In this document: piece by piece, positions 56,007 through 64,000 of the stretch
Position numbering within the stretch: position 1 is the stretch's first letter
Layout of the letters: each line of letters starts with the position of its first letter
NCBI RefSeq assembly: GCF_024345225.1
Contig: NZ_BROD01000001.1
Span: 2,676,362-2,740,361, forward strand
From: Clostridium sp. TW13
GTDB lineage: Bacteria; Bacillota; Clostridia; Clostridiales; Clostridiaceae
Direction of reading: 5' to 3'
DNA length: 64,000 bases
Program-made: the position numbers and the translations under genes
Notes under the pieces: model-generated
Seen by the model: only the letters and a program-made list of their open reading frames with translations
Databases searched by the model: none
Told to the model about the DNA's origin: nothing

Positions 56007-57980
56007 TTAAAATTTAAATTGTGAAACTTGCTCTTTAAGAATATTTGCTGTATCCCTTAATTCACCAAAATTACTCATAAACTCATCAGTTGATGCTGCT
56101 ACTTCTTCAACTGAAGCTGTTACTTCCTCTGTACCTGCCGCAGTTTCTTCTAATAATGATGAAAGATTCTCAACTTGATTAACAACATTATCCTTCATAC
56201 TATTTATTGATTCAACGCCTTCTGCTATCTCGTAAACTTTGGTACTTAATGTTCCTACAGCTGAAACTATTTCTGTAAATATCTCTTGTGATTCTACTAC
56301 AGCTTCTTCTTGTAAATTAACACATTCTGTTGTGCTATGTACTTTTGAAACTGCTAGTTTAGCTTTTTCATTTATTTCCTTTATTATCTCATCAATTTGT
56401 TTTGCTGATTCTGCTGTCTCTTCTGCTAACTTTCTTATTTGATCTGAAACCACAGCAAATCCTCTACCTGCTTCTCCAGCCCTTGCAGCCTCTATTGCTG
56501 CATTTAATGCTAAAAGATTGGTTTGTTCAGTAATTGAACTGATTGTTTGGTTTATTCCTTCAATCTTTACGATGCTTTCTGAAACCTCATCTACTACTTT
56601 TCTAACTTCTTCAGTATTATTTTTAGTTGCATTTGATTTATTCATAACTGTATGAACAACCTCTAGCCCTTTAGATCCTAGGTCATTAGTTTTCTTAGCC
56701 ATATTATTAACATTTTCTACTCCAAGCTTTATGTTATCCATGGAGTTTGATAATGAATGCATATCCCCTGATATATATTCTAAACTATTAGCTGACTGCA
56801 TTGTTCCTGATGATATTTCAGTTATTGTTTTAGAAACTTGTCCCATAACTGAAGATATATCCTCACTTGTTCTAGCTGAATTTTCAGCATTATCATTTAC
56901 TTTTATAACTGATTCATCTACATGTAACATAAGCTTTGAAACGTTATTTTTCATTTTTGTAAAGCTTTGTCCTAAAACTATAAATTCTTTTATATTACTT
57001 TTAATATTAATATCAGAATTAAATTCTCCCATAGCAGCCTTTTCTATTCCATCTTTTAGCTTATTAATGCTAATACCTATACTCTTTGAAAATTTAATTG
57101 ATATTAATAATGCAACAATTGTCAAGGCTATTATTAATACTATTGTTATTATCATTTCTTGTACTTCATTTTGTCGCAACTCTGAAGAATTGACTTTAAG
57201 AATTACTTTCCAACCTGTTTTGTCAGATGTGGAAAAGCTTCCTTCATATTTTGTTCCACCATAATTAAATTTTAATGTCCCACTATTACCAGCTGATATA
57301 TCCTTCCAAGTAGCATACTTTGTAGGTTCCTGTCCTCCAATTTTACTTCTATCACTATTTGACACTACCAAACCAGTTTTATCTGTAATAATTAACTCTC
57401 CGGTTTTTCCATATCTTATACTTGATAATCTATTAGATAATTGACTTAAATCAATATCGATGCATATAACTCCTATGGCACTATTGTTTTTCATAACAGG
57501 TTTATATATAGTAATAGCATATTTTCCTGTAAGTATATCTTTATATGGACTATGTATAGTGAAATTACCTCCACTTGCTACAGATTCTTTATACCATGAC
57601 TTTACTCTAGGATCGTATCCATCTGGTAATTTATCATCAAGAACTTGAATCATACCTCCAGACGCTTGATCTGCATAATAAATATTTAATATGCTAGTAT
57701 CATTACTTTTTAATAAACTCATATCTTGTCTTAACTTTTGTATATTAGTAAAATCACTCTTTGATATTATTGTGTCTAATGAATTCTCATAAGCTGAGAT
57801 TTCTTCTTCTATCATATTTTCCGCTATATTTATTAGTGATGTTCCATTACTATTAAAATCTTCATTCGTGTTCCTACTGAACATAGCTGTTGATGTGATT
57901 CCTAAAATAACAACTGGAATTATAGCTAAAGTTAGAATCACTATCAATAAATTGTTTTTTAAACTTAAGTTTTTTTTCAT
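56007..57980 (-). CDS. Methyl-accepting chemotaxis protein with dCache sensor (3)
   Basis: This is a 657-residue chemoreceptor. TM1 is at about 12-32, the dCache domain at about 35-275 contains [17 protein letters not shown] and [20 protein letters not shown], which resemble the ligand pocket of amino-acid-binding dCache receptors, although the key arginine before WY is KS here. TM2 is at about 278-298, followed by HAMP and the signalling tip [20 protein letters not shown] and [19 protein letters not shown]. It is more distant from the other two, is alone, and has its own promoter and terminator. Confidence 0.93.
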   Translation of the reverse strand: MKKNLSLKNNLLIVILTLAIIPVVILGITSTAMFSRNTNEDFNSNGTSLINIAENMIEEEISAYENSLDTIISKSDFTNIQKLRQDMSLLKSNDTSILNIYYADQASGGMIQVLDDKLPDGYDPRVKSWYKESVASGGNFTIHSPYKDILTGKYAITIYKPVMKNNSAIGVICIDIDLSQLSNRLSSIRYGKTGELIITDKTGLVVSNSDRSKIGGQEPTKYATWKDISAGNSGTLKFNYGGTKYEGSFSTSDKTGWKVILKVNSSELRQNEVQEMIITIVLIIALTIVALLISIKFSKSIGISINKLKDGIEKAAMGEFNSDINIKSNIKEFIVLGQSFTKMKNNVSKLMLHVDESVIKVNDNAENSARTSEDISSVMGQVSKTITEISSGTMQSANSLEYISGDMHSLSNSMDNIKLGVENVNNMAKKTNDLGSKGLEVVHTVMNKSNATKNNTEEVRKVVDEVSESIVKIEGINQTISSITEQTNLLALNAAIEAARAGEAGRGFAVVSDQIRKLAEETAESAKQIDEIIKEINEKAKLAVSKVHSTTECVNLQEEAVVESQEIFTEIVSAVGTLSTKVYEIAEGVESINSMKDNVVNQVENLSSLLEETAAGTEEVTASVEEVAASTDEFMSNFGELRDTANILKEQVSQFKF

Positions 57981-58020
57981 GTTTCACCTCGTATAACATA
58001 TTATAATAATTGTCTTTTCT

Positions 58021-58048
58021 ATTATACGACATTATTTGCTTTTTCCAA
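58021..58048 (-). promoter_or_regulatory. Promoter of the third dCache chemoreceptor
   Basis: On the minus strand, -35 TTGGAA (58043-58048), a 16-bp spacer and a perfect -10 TATAAT (58021-58026), about 40 bases before the start. The remaining spacer up to 58260 is AT-rich with nothing further that I can name. Confidence 0.65.
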
Positions 58049-58269
58049 TTTGTTTTTTTGCCTTATTTGTCTATTTTTCCCCAATAAAATTCATTTTCTC
58101 ACTTCAATTCGATAATAATTATAGCCACATTATTGAAAATAGTTAAAAATCTCCCCTATCTAGACATAAATCAATTTTTTCTTAATATATTTATTATGCA
58201 ATTTATATTTTTAATCTCCAAACCAGAAAAATCTTATTTTCAAATAAGACAATGCTTTTTAACGGAAAC

Positions 58270-58294
58270 AAAGAGGCTGCATTGCAGCCTCTTT
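58270..58294 (-). terminator. Terminator of the propeller/IseA-like protein gene
   Basis: The 11-bp stem AAAGAGGCTGC/GCAGCCTCTTT has a 3-base loop. On the minus strand it is followed by TGTTTCC, so the T-tract is short. Confidence 0.8.
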
Positions 58295-58308
58295 TATATA
58301 AATTATAT

Positions 58309-60159
58309 TTAATATGGACCATGAAAACTATTTATTTTCCACTTGCCATCTTCTAGCTTGAGTTTTATATCTCCATCATCTGCTGATGAGTCATCAAATA
58401 AATATTTAGCATAGGCTGTAGCATGGATAGTATTCCCCTTATTTTGCCTAGTTTTTATAGAAGTATAAGTGTAGCTTGCTCCTATTCCTGAATCACCAAC
58501 TATAATATATAACTTTCCATTTCGCTCAATAAAACCGTCTCCCCCCATAAACTTATCCATATATTGTTTTGTAAAGTAAAGAGAAAATGCTGTTCTTATT
58601 TTCTCTTTACTTGAGTATGGCTCATTTAAACCTGCATAAGAAAAGTTATTATATTTGAACTGATCTGAATTTCTTTTATCACTTAAATCTAAAATTAACT
58701 TATTAGCATTATTACAAAGAGTTATTATATCCTCATTTTTTATATCAGGAATATCCTGTTGAGCAGCCTTTTCCTGATTTTTCTCTACTAGTTTTATTTC
58801 ACTTGAATACACATACATTTTATTACCTAAATTATATAAAGATGTATCACTAGGTTCACCATCAATATCCATTAATTTAACTGGATTAAGCCCATCAACT
58901 GAAGCTGTAAATATACCATCTTCAGTAATATAATAGACATCTTTACCAATACAATTAAAGCTGTTCACATCTTCTATAGTTACATTTTGTGTATTATTCT
59001 GGATATCTAATTTTCCAAAACCGTTCTTCTCTATTTTAGCTGCAGATATGTTACCATATATCTCACCCTTGTAAACTTCTGCTGAACCAAAATATTTATA
59101 ATTATTAGCATCTCCCCAGGTAGGCTTACTTTTTTGTAATGATATAAAACTACCATATCTATTACTGCTACAAATATATTTATCATTGATTACTCCAATT
59201 GTGCCCATGCTTGTTCCAATAGTTTTTTCAATATCTTCATATTTAAAATTCATTTTATTTAAACAAACTAAATCAAATCCATTATGTTCACCTGTAACTT
59301 CAGCATAATATATATATTCTCCAACTATATATACATAGTTAGTATTCTTTCTTATAATTTCTTTATTTTGTCCATTTAAATCTGTCTTGACTAAGGAACC
59401 GTATTGTTCACTTTTACTATCAATAAAGAATATATTATTTCCTATAATATTTATGTATCTTGCCTCTACACTTCCATCCAATTGTGTCTTATTGCTTAAA
59501 TCTTCCTTCATTTTATATAATGCCTTGCTACTTGGATCTCTATAATATATCCATCCATTTTTATAAGCCATATCACCACCAAGTAAATTGTTTCCCATAG
59601 TGTTTCCTGCAGCTTCTAAAACTTCTATACCTACATTTACATTGATACCTGTATATTTTTCTTTAGCTTGTACCTCTTTATAACCTACCTCTGAAGTATT
59701 AACCTTATTGTTATTCATATCTAACTTTAATGATATGTTGCTTCCCCTATTAATTTTTACAGGAATTGTACTATTCTGAGTAATTGAACTGCCTTTATCA
59801 ACCCTTAAATATCCATCTTGTAATGATGCATTTTTTAATGTTTGCTTTAACATTTCAATCAATGATTTGTTATCCTTATTAGTATCTAAGCCTAAATATA
59901 AGACTTCTACAGCCTTATCTAATCTGTCTTTACTTAAATAGTAACTGCTTAATGACGAATAAATTTTACTGTTGTTATTATATTTAACCAACAAACTTCT
60001 ATAAGCATTGATCACTTTCTTCTCTTCTTGTTTATCTTGCACATTTACTATTTCTTTAATTCCCTGATTGATTTGGTAATCTACGTACTTTGTATAACCT
60101 ACATAACCAGCACCTAATAAAATTAAGATAGACAATGTAATTATTATGATTTTTTTCAT
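58309..60159 (-). CDS. Membrane-anchored TPR, DUF5050 propeller and IseA-like protein
   Basis: This is a 616-residue protein anchored by an N-terminal helix (about 4-25). A helical TPR-like part (about 45-110; LSKDRLDKAVEVLYLGLDTN) is followed by a beta-propeller-like region (about 190-470) with repeats of the type GNNIFFIDSKSEQYGSLVKT and GEYIYYAEVTG, typical of DUF5050. The C-terminal ~130 residues (SLYFTKQYMDKFMGGDGFI, NGKLYIIVGDSGIGASYTY, EDGKWKINSFHGPY) resemble the IseA family of inhibitors of peptidoglycan DL-endopeptidases. The combined architecture suggests a surface protein that monitors or restrains wall hydrolysis; that is inference. Confidence 0.72.
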   Translation of the reverse strand: MKKIIIITLSILILLGAGYVGYTKYVDYQINQGIKEIVNVQDKQEEKKVINAYRSLLVKYNNNSKIYSSLSSYYLSKDRLDKAVEVLYLGLDTNKDNKSLIEMLKQTLKNASLQDGYLRVDKGSSITQNSTIPVKINRGSNISLKLDMNNNKVNTSEVGYKEVQAKEKYTGINVNVGIEVLEAAGNTMGNNLLGGDMAYKNGWIYYRDPSSKALYKMKEDLSNKTQLDGSVEARYINIIGNNIFFIDSKSEQYGSLVKTDLNGQNKEIIRKNTNYVYIVGEYIYYAEVTGEHNGFDLVCLNKMNFKYEDIEKTIGTSMGTIGVINDKYICSSNRYGSFISLQKSKPTWGDANNYKYFGSAEVYKGEIYGNISAAKIEKNGFGKLDIQNNTQNVTIEDVNSFNCIGKDVYYITEDGIFTASVDGLNPVKLMDIDGEPSDTSLYNLGNKMYVYSSEIKLVEKNQEKAAQQDIPDIKNEDIITLCNNANKLILDLSDKRNSDQFKYNNFSYAGLNEPYSSKEKIRTAFSLYFTKQYMDKFMGGDGFIERNGKLYIIVGDSGIGASYTYTSIKTRQNKGNTIHATAYAKYLFDDSSADDGDIKLKLEDGKWKINSFHGPY

Positions 60160-60283
60160 TTGTTATTTCCCCCTTTGTTTAGTTCTTACGCACCTATTTT
60201 TCTACATTTTTCATCTCATTCTACCATAGTTATAATTTTAATTACAATCAAATTTATCTTTCAATTAAATCTCCCCATAAAAT

Positions 60284-60320
60284 AAAGACAATAAGTATCT
60301 GCTAGGTACTCATTGTCTTT
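60284..60320 (-). terminator. Terminator of the ferredoxin-nitroreductase gene
   Basis: On the minus strand the 14-bp stem AAAGACAATGAGTA/TACTTATTGTCTTT has a 9-base loop and is followed by ATTTTATG. Confidence 0.85.
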
Positions 60321-60337
60321 AAAATTTTTCACATTTA

Positions 60338-61159
60338 TTACTTCCAGTTTACGTTTGCTTCTTTTCTTGGTACAGTTCTAAAATACCTTACATCTGGATA
60401 TCCTATTACCATACATGTTACTATTTCTTTTCCTTCTTCTACGCCTATAAAATCCATTATCTTTTTATTGCCTTGTGCTGCTCTTACAAAGAACCCACTA
60501 AAGAAAGTTCCAAGACCTACTGCATTTGTCATAAGTTCCATATTTGAAGATGCTAAAGCACCATTAACTTGAGAATTAGCTGTTACTACAATAATTGCTG
60601 GAGCATTAAAGAATAACTTGTCATTTTCCTTAGGATTCTTTTTATACTCCTCATACATAGCAATCCACATCTCAGCATATCTCTTATATACCATAGTTTC
60701 TGGAGTCAAATTGGCCAACATAGTTTCTCCAATATTCTTTAAACTCTCTAAAGTCAGTTCCTTTAGTTCATCTAATCCTTCCATTACTACTGTATAGGAA
60801 ACATCTTGCATATTACTACCAGTTTGAGTAAATCTACCAGCTTCAATAATACTAGCTATTTTTTCTGTTTCTACTTCTTTATTTTTAAACTGTCTTGTAG
60901 TTCTTCTAAATTTAATAAAGTTAAGTAAATTATCAGCTTCAACTGCAAAATTCTCTTTATTATATTCTTTTACCTCTTCCATGTTGTACTCATCAGTTGA
61001 TACTGCATTCTTAGGGCAAACAGCAATACAATGCCCACATTTAAAGCATCTTTGATTATCTATCTCAGCCTTTCCCTCTTTAATTTCTATAGCATTTAAA
61101 AAACAGTCCTTTACACATTGTGCACATCCAACGCACTTATTTACATCTACTTTCATCAT
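60338..61159 (-). CDS. Ferredoxin-nitroreductase fusion protein
   Basis: This is a 273-residue protein with an N-terminal 2x[4Fe-4S] ferredoxin domain, cysteines 9, 12, 15, 19 and 38, 41, 44, 48, and a nitroreductase domain (about 80-273) that binds FMN through FRRTTRQFKNKEVE and the later NAVGLGTFFSGF. The fusion lets reduced clusters feed electrons to the flavin, common in clostridia. The substrate is unknown. The ATG at 61159 lies 11 bases after GAGGAG; a second ATG at 61156 is also possible. It is divergent from a LysR regulator, which is the likely controller. Confidence 0.9.
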   Translation of the reverse strand: MMKVDVNKCVGCAQCVKDCFLNAIEIKEGKAEIDNQRCFKCGHCIAVCPKNAVSTDEYNMEEVKEYNKENFAVEADNLLNFIKFRRTTRQFKNKEVETEKIASIIEAGRFTQTGSNMQDVSYTVVMEGLDELKELTLESLKNIGETMLANLTPETMVYKRYAEMWIAMYEEYKKNPKENDKLFFNAPAIIVVTANSQVNGALASSNMELMTNAVGLGTFFSGFFVRAAQGNKKIMDFIGVEEGKEIVTCMVIGYPDVRYFRTVPRKEANVNWK

Positions 61160-61258
61160 ACAAAACTCTACTCCTCGCACATATATATTTTGACATTCAT
61201 ATAAATAAAATTTATAATTATTTTATTTATATATAGATCTTTTTACTCATTGATGTTG

Positions 61259-61288
61259 ATTATATCACTAAATATTAAATTGTGTCCA
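61259..61288 (-). promoter_or_regulatory. Promoter of the ferredoxin-nitroreductase gene
   Basis: On the minus strand: -35 TGGACA (61283-61288), 18-bp spacer, -10 TATAAT (61259-61264). The LysR-type dyad at 61310 lies about 22 bases upstream of the -35, the usual place for activator binding. Confidence 0.65.
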
Positions 61289-61309
61289 ATTAATATTTTT
61301 CACACAACT

Positions 61310-61324
61310 ATAACTAAAAGTTAT
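61310..61324. promoter_or_regulatory. LysR-type dyad between nitroreductase and LysR genes
   Basis: The palindrome ATAACTAAAAGTTAT has the form ATAA-N7-TTAT, the consensus of several LysR regulators of Firmicutes such as CcpC. It sits in the divergent region, so it may serve both genes. Confidence 0.6.
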
Positions 61325-61344
61325 GAAAACGCCAAGAAAAAAAT

Positions 61345-61475
61345 CACTTTATCCGATAGCAAGCATCCGTAACACTCCAACTTCTTTAAGTTGGAGATAA
61401 CGGCTGCACGCTCCTGGATAAGTTCAACTAAGATTCAGATGGGGATACACCCCACCTGAATCAAGTTTCACTTGA
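61345..61475 (+). ncRNA. Structured RNA element in the LysR leader, unassigned
   Basis: On the plus strand, TTTATCC (61348-61354) can pair with GGATAAG (61416-61422) as a closing stem. Inside, CCGT/ACGG (61367-61370/61400-61403) encloses a strong hairpin CTCCAACTT/AAGTTGGAG (61375-61383/61388-61396) with a 4-base loop. A second domain follows: GATTCAG/CTGAATC (61432-61438/61456-61462) with inner TGGGG/CCCCA. A small hairpin TCAAGT/ACTTGA (61461-61475) then precedes the ribosome site AAGGAG. CTCCT at 61411-61415 is complementary to AGGAG at 61478-61482, so ribosome access could be switched. I recognise no known riboswitch class. A mobile-element end is an alternative; see findings. Confidence 0.55.
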
Positions 61476-61489
61476 TAAGGAGATTATTT

Positions 61490-62368
61490 ATGAATCTACA
61501 ACAATTAGAATATCTTAAAAAAATAGCTGAAACAGAAAACTTTACAACTGCTGCTTCTGCCGCCTCTGTAACTCAGCCTGCATTAAGTAAAGCAATATCT
61601 AAACTAGAGGAAGAATTAAATGTTCCTTTATTTGAACGAAATGGGCGTAATGTTACACTTACACCTTTTGGAGAAGTGTTTCTGAGACATGCTGAAATAG
61701 CTCTATCAGAAATTGAAAAAGGAATTATTGAAATACAAGATATGCTACATCCAGATAATAGCACTATTTCTATTGCCTTTACATTTTGTATTGGTGCTTA
61801 TTTCATACCATTTATAATAAGTGATTTTTCAAATAACTTTCCTAACACAAAATTTCAATTTAATAACCAATCAAATTCTGAAATTTTAAGAGATTTAAAA
61901 AATGGCAAAATACATTTAGGCTTTTATGATGATGTATCTGAGGCACATAACTTCCCAGAAATTGAATCAATTGCAGTAAAAAAGCAAGAGTACGTACTCA
62001 TTGTTCCCAAAAAACATCCTATTGCAAATGAAACAGAAGTGTCCTTAAAAGATCTAAAAGGAGAGACCTTTATAGTTTTTAACGAAGGCAACAAGGATAA
62101 AATGCTTTCCTATAAGGAATTCTTAGACTATACTACTCAAATCTCTGTAGAGCCTAACCAAGCTAATATGCTTAGTGGATTGGTAGCCGCAGGTGCCGGT
62201 ATTACTATTGTCCCTAATACTCCACTAATTAATACTAATGCACTTTCAGTTATAAAAATAAAAGAAGACATTGGATATAAAACAATTTACATGGGATGGC
62301 TTAAAAATTCATATATGTCCACTATAGCTAAGAAGTTTAAAGATTATATAATATCATCAATTTCTTAG
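61490..62368 (+). CDS. LysR family transcriptional regulator
   Basis: This is a 292-residue LysR regulator. The N-terminal helix-turn-helix (about 1-60: LEYLKKIAETENFTTAAS, TQPALSKAISKLEEEL, FERNGRNVTLTPFG) is complete, and the periplasmic-binding-type effector domain (about 90-290) is of normal length. It resembles regulators of the GltC/YybE group. The ATG at 61490 has AAGGAG 7 bases upstream; the upstream in-frame TTG at 61472 overlaps the small hairpin and precedes the ribosome site, so I exclude it. It probably controls the divergent ferredoxin-nitroreductase. Its own expression may be governed by the structured leader. Confidence 0.9.
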   Translation: MNLQQLEYLKKIAETENFTTAASAASVTQPALSKAISKLEEELNVPLFERNGRNVTLTPFGEVFLRHAEIALSEIEKGIIEIQDMLHPDNSTISIAFTFCIGAYFIPFIISDFSNNFPNTKFQFNNQSNSEILRDLKNGKIHLGFYDDVSEAHNFPEIESIAVKKQEYVLIVPKKHPIANETEVSLKDLKGETFIVFNEGNKDKMLSYKEFLDYTTQISVEPNQANMLSGLVAAGAGITIVPNTPLINTNALSVIKIKEDIGYKTIYMGWLKNSYMSTIAKKFKDYIISSIS

Positions 62369-62466
62369 TATCAATAAAGCAATTAATTAAATACCAGAAA
62401 ACTTACCTTTATAAATTAAATTTTTCTACCTTCTTGTTATAAGAATATAATATAATAACGCTCTAT

Positions 62467-62519
62467 AACTAGAAGAGTCTTATAATGATTGAAAAAATCA
62501 TTATAAGACTCTTCTAGTT
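62467..62519. repeat. Perfect 24-bp inverted repeat between LysR and GH3 genes
   Basis: The arms start AACTAGAAGAGTCTTATAAT and pair perfectly around a 5-base A-rich loop. No T-run follows on either side, so it is not a classical terminator, though it lies between two converging genes and may act as one. Confidence 0.75.
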
Positions 62520-62528
62520 ATATCAAGT

Positions 62529-64000
62529 TTATATTTTTATTCTATTTTCATTAATAATATCTAATATAGTTTTGTTATTAGTAACTACCCTGGGAATCTT
62601 AATTTGATTTTTAGAGATTCCCTGACTAAATAACTGTTCCTTTATTAAATTAAAAGTATTAGGAGCTAAAAGTATTACCTTTACCCTACCTAATCTTTTA
62701 TTGTTTCTAGCTCTATCAAAAGCTAAATTTGATTTTCTAAGTTCACTATCTAAAGTTGCCTCTAATAAATTAATATTAATTCTTAAAGCATTATCTTTAA
62801 ATTCAAAATAAAAAATATATCTTCCCGGCGTAACTGAATTATCTGGCATTGTGGTGTAATCAACTAAGCTTAAATCAAGTTTTTTTACTGTACTTCTTAT
62901 TGCACTTGTTAAATGTTCCTCATTTGTTTTCTCAGCTGCCATATTTAAAACTTGATTTTTTCTATATAAGAATTCAATTTCAGGACAATTATTATAAAAA
63001 CCAACTACTTTTATAACATCACCAATTTTATATCTATATAATCCAGCATAATTAGTCACTACTATTTCATATTTTTCTCCTACCTTTAATTCATCTATAA
63101 GAAGTGTATTCTTTCCTGTTCCCCCTTCTGATATAGGAATAAATTCATAAAAAACAGTGTTTGGAATAATAACATACTTAATCTTATAAGCATCAGGATT
63201 AATTCCAATCATTGCTTCTGTAGCTGCATAAGCCGGTGAATAAATAGGTAGTGAATCAGTATAGTAATTTACCTTATCGTCATATATAGAAAAGTTTGCT
63301 CCTGCTACTGTTGCAATATATAATAAATTAGGCCATATTCTACTGCTTATCCCTTTAAATCCTTTCTTAAATTCTTCTTCTAATTTATCAGCTCTACTTG
63401 CATTAGGAGTAAGTAATTTATTTAATGAAATTCTAGTTCCTTCATCTATATTCAAATTTCTATTTATTCTTCCTTTTCTTATATCAAGAACTAAATCCTT
63501 ATGCCTACTCTCCAAAACCCTAAACAAATCTAGAACATTTGAAATAAAAACCCCACTAATATATAAAAGTTTCACTTCTAATAATCCAAATAATAAATGA
63601 AGATAGAGGGCGGACTCCTTATCTTTAATCGTCATAACTTCTATAGGTGAAGTGTATAAATAAGGCAATATATGTTTTATGCCCTTCATCCCTCCAGAAG
63701 TAGCTGAACAAATTGGAATTCCACCTTTTGTGTAGGTTGTCATCACTATATCTGCTATCATCAAACCTTTGCCATAATTCCACTTTTCCTTAAAGTTATC
63801 ATAAGAAAATTTATTGGTCAGTAACGCCATATATTTCGAAGCATTCTTCCTGCTACTTTTAGTTGATGGAATTAACTTTTGCTTGCCTGTGGTTCCAGAT
63901 GTATGCCCAAAATATTCTACATCCTCACAAATTAAAATATTCTTTTCTCCATTTGCCATCCTTTGTATATCTTCTTCATAATAAGAGTATTCAGTTAATG
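62529..64000 (-). CDS. GH3 family acyl-adenylating enzyme, N-terminus beyond window
   Basis: This frame stays open to the right edge of the window, so the ATG at 63959 is internal. The visible ~490 residues belong to the GH3 family of acyl-acid amido synthetases, related to plant auxin-conjugating enzymes. The ATP/AMP motif is FGHTSGTTGKQKLIPSTKSS, the second is YAATEAMIGIN, and the third is VVTNYAGLYRYKIGDVIKV; the C-terminal part has FDRARNNKRLGRVKV. Bacterial GH3 enzymes form acyl adenylates and transfer the acyl group to an amine or thiol. Acceptor and acid are unknown. About 90 N-terminal residues are probably missing. Confidence 0.86.
   Translation of the reverse strand, partial: LTEYSYYEEDIQRMANGEKNILICEDVEYFGHTSGTTGKQKLIPSTKSSRKNASKYMALLTNKFSYDNFKEKWNYGKGLMIADIVMTTYTKGGIPICSATSGGMKGIKHILPYLYTSPIEVMTIKDKESALYLHLLFGLLEVKLLYISGVFISNVLDLFRVLESRHKDLVLDIRKGRINRNLNIDEGTRISLNKLLTPNASRADKLEEEFKKGFKGISSRIWPNLLYIATVAGANFSIYDDKVNYYTDSLPIYSPAYAATEAMIGINPDAYKIKYVIIPNTVFYEFIPISEGGTGKNTLLIDELKVGEKYEIVVTNYAGLYRYKIGDVIKVVGFYNNCPEIEFLYRKNQVLNMAAEKTNEEHLTSAIRSTVKKLDLSLVDYTTMPDNSVTPGRYIFYFEFKDNALRININLLEATLDSELRKSNLAFDRARNNKRLGRVKVILLAPNTFNLIKEQLFSQGISKNQIKIPRVVTNNKTILDIINENRIKI

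Noticed and set aside
61345-61475. Known riboswitch classes (c-di-GMP, SAM, TPP, FMN, cobalamin, ZTP, fluoride, guanidine)
   Set aside because: None of the conserved core sequences that I know for these classes is present, so the element is left unassigned.
1-64000. CRISPR array, prophage or complete insertion sequence
   Set aside because: No regularly spaced direct repeats, no phage structural genes and no intact transposase were seen; only an Rpn-like remnant is present.

Overview
The window is chromosomal DNA of a low-GC, anaerobic, motile Firmicute, most likely a Clostridium. The coding and spacer DNA is very AT-rich, the Shine-Dalgarno sequences are strong (AGGAGG or GGGGG types, often with TTG or GTG starts), and several protein families are typical of clostridia: T-box controlled trp operon, membrane pyrophosphatase, FIST sensor, several chemoreceptors, ferredoxin-nitroreductase. 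I see no prophage, CRISPR array, rRNA or intact insertion sequence. The only mobile-element trace is a short C-terminal remnant of an Rpn/PD-(D/E)XK type gene at 6125-6229.

Layout. 1-5991: end of a BceRS-like two-component system, a DUF1189 membrane protein, a membrane-anchored MutS-like ATPase, an AI-2E-family permease and a MerR regulator with its own long-spacer promoter. 6125-15787: accessory metabolism and stress genes, namely an AraC regulator divergent from an EamA exporter, a short DXS-like thiamine-diphosphate enzyme, an aminoglycoside-acetyltransferase-like GNAT, two nitroreductases, a MazG-like pyrophosphohydrolase, an alpha/beta hydrolase, an Asn/Gly/Ser-rich membrane protein and a CHAP amidase. 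16011-22345: a complete trpEGDCFBA operon on the minus strand with overlapping genes, preceded by a tryptophan T-box leader that has two antiterminator/terminator modules. 23160-31870: two PHP phosphoesterases, the tldD-tldE pair, a patatin, a DegV/FakB-like protein and an EAL-CBS-GGDEF protein. 32031-42521: a GT39-like mannosyltransferase, a beta-hydroxyacid dehydrogenase, a FAD-Rieske oxidoreductase, K+-independent H+-pyrophosphatase, tRNA-Gly(CCC), a cold-shock protein, and ilvA followed by ridA. 42616-60159: mostly sensing, with a soluble chemoreceptor paired with a FIST protein, four membrane chemoreceptors and an HD-GYP phosphodiesterase, interleaved with a divergent KAS III-like protein, a DUF2334 lipoprotein, a 46-residue zinc ribbon and a propeller/IseA-like surface protein. 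60338-64000: a ferredoxin-nitroreductase divergent from a LysR regulator, and a truncated GH3-type acyl-adenylating enzyme.

The most interesting material is between the genes. (1) A compact, relatively GC-rich structured element at about 61345-61475 lies just ahead of the LysR gene and matches no riboswitch I can name. (2) The trp T-box has a partially duplicated decision module. (3) Two distant genes (DXS-like enzyme and nitroreductase) share an almost identical promoter with a dyad in the -35/-10 spacer, and the dyad changes in a compensatory way. (4) A short dispersed repeat with GGCATCT/AGATGCC ends occurs four to five times and supplies the stop codon of ilvA in one case. (5) Two terminators are paralogous with compensatory changes.

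All calls come from reading the sequence and translations by eye. No database or folding program was run, so protein family names rest on recognised motifs and RNA structures on visible complementarity.
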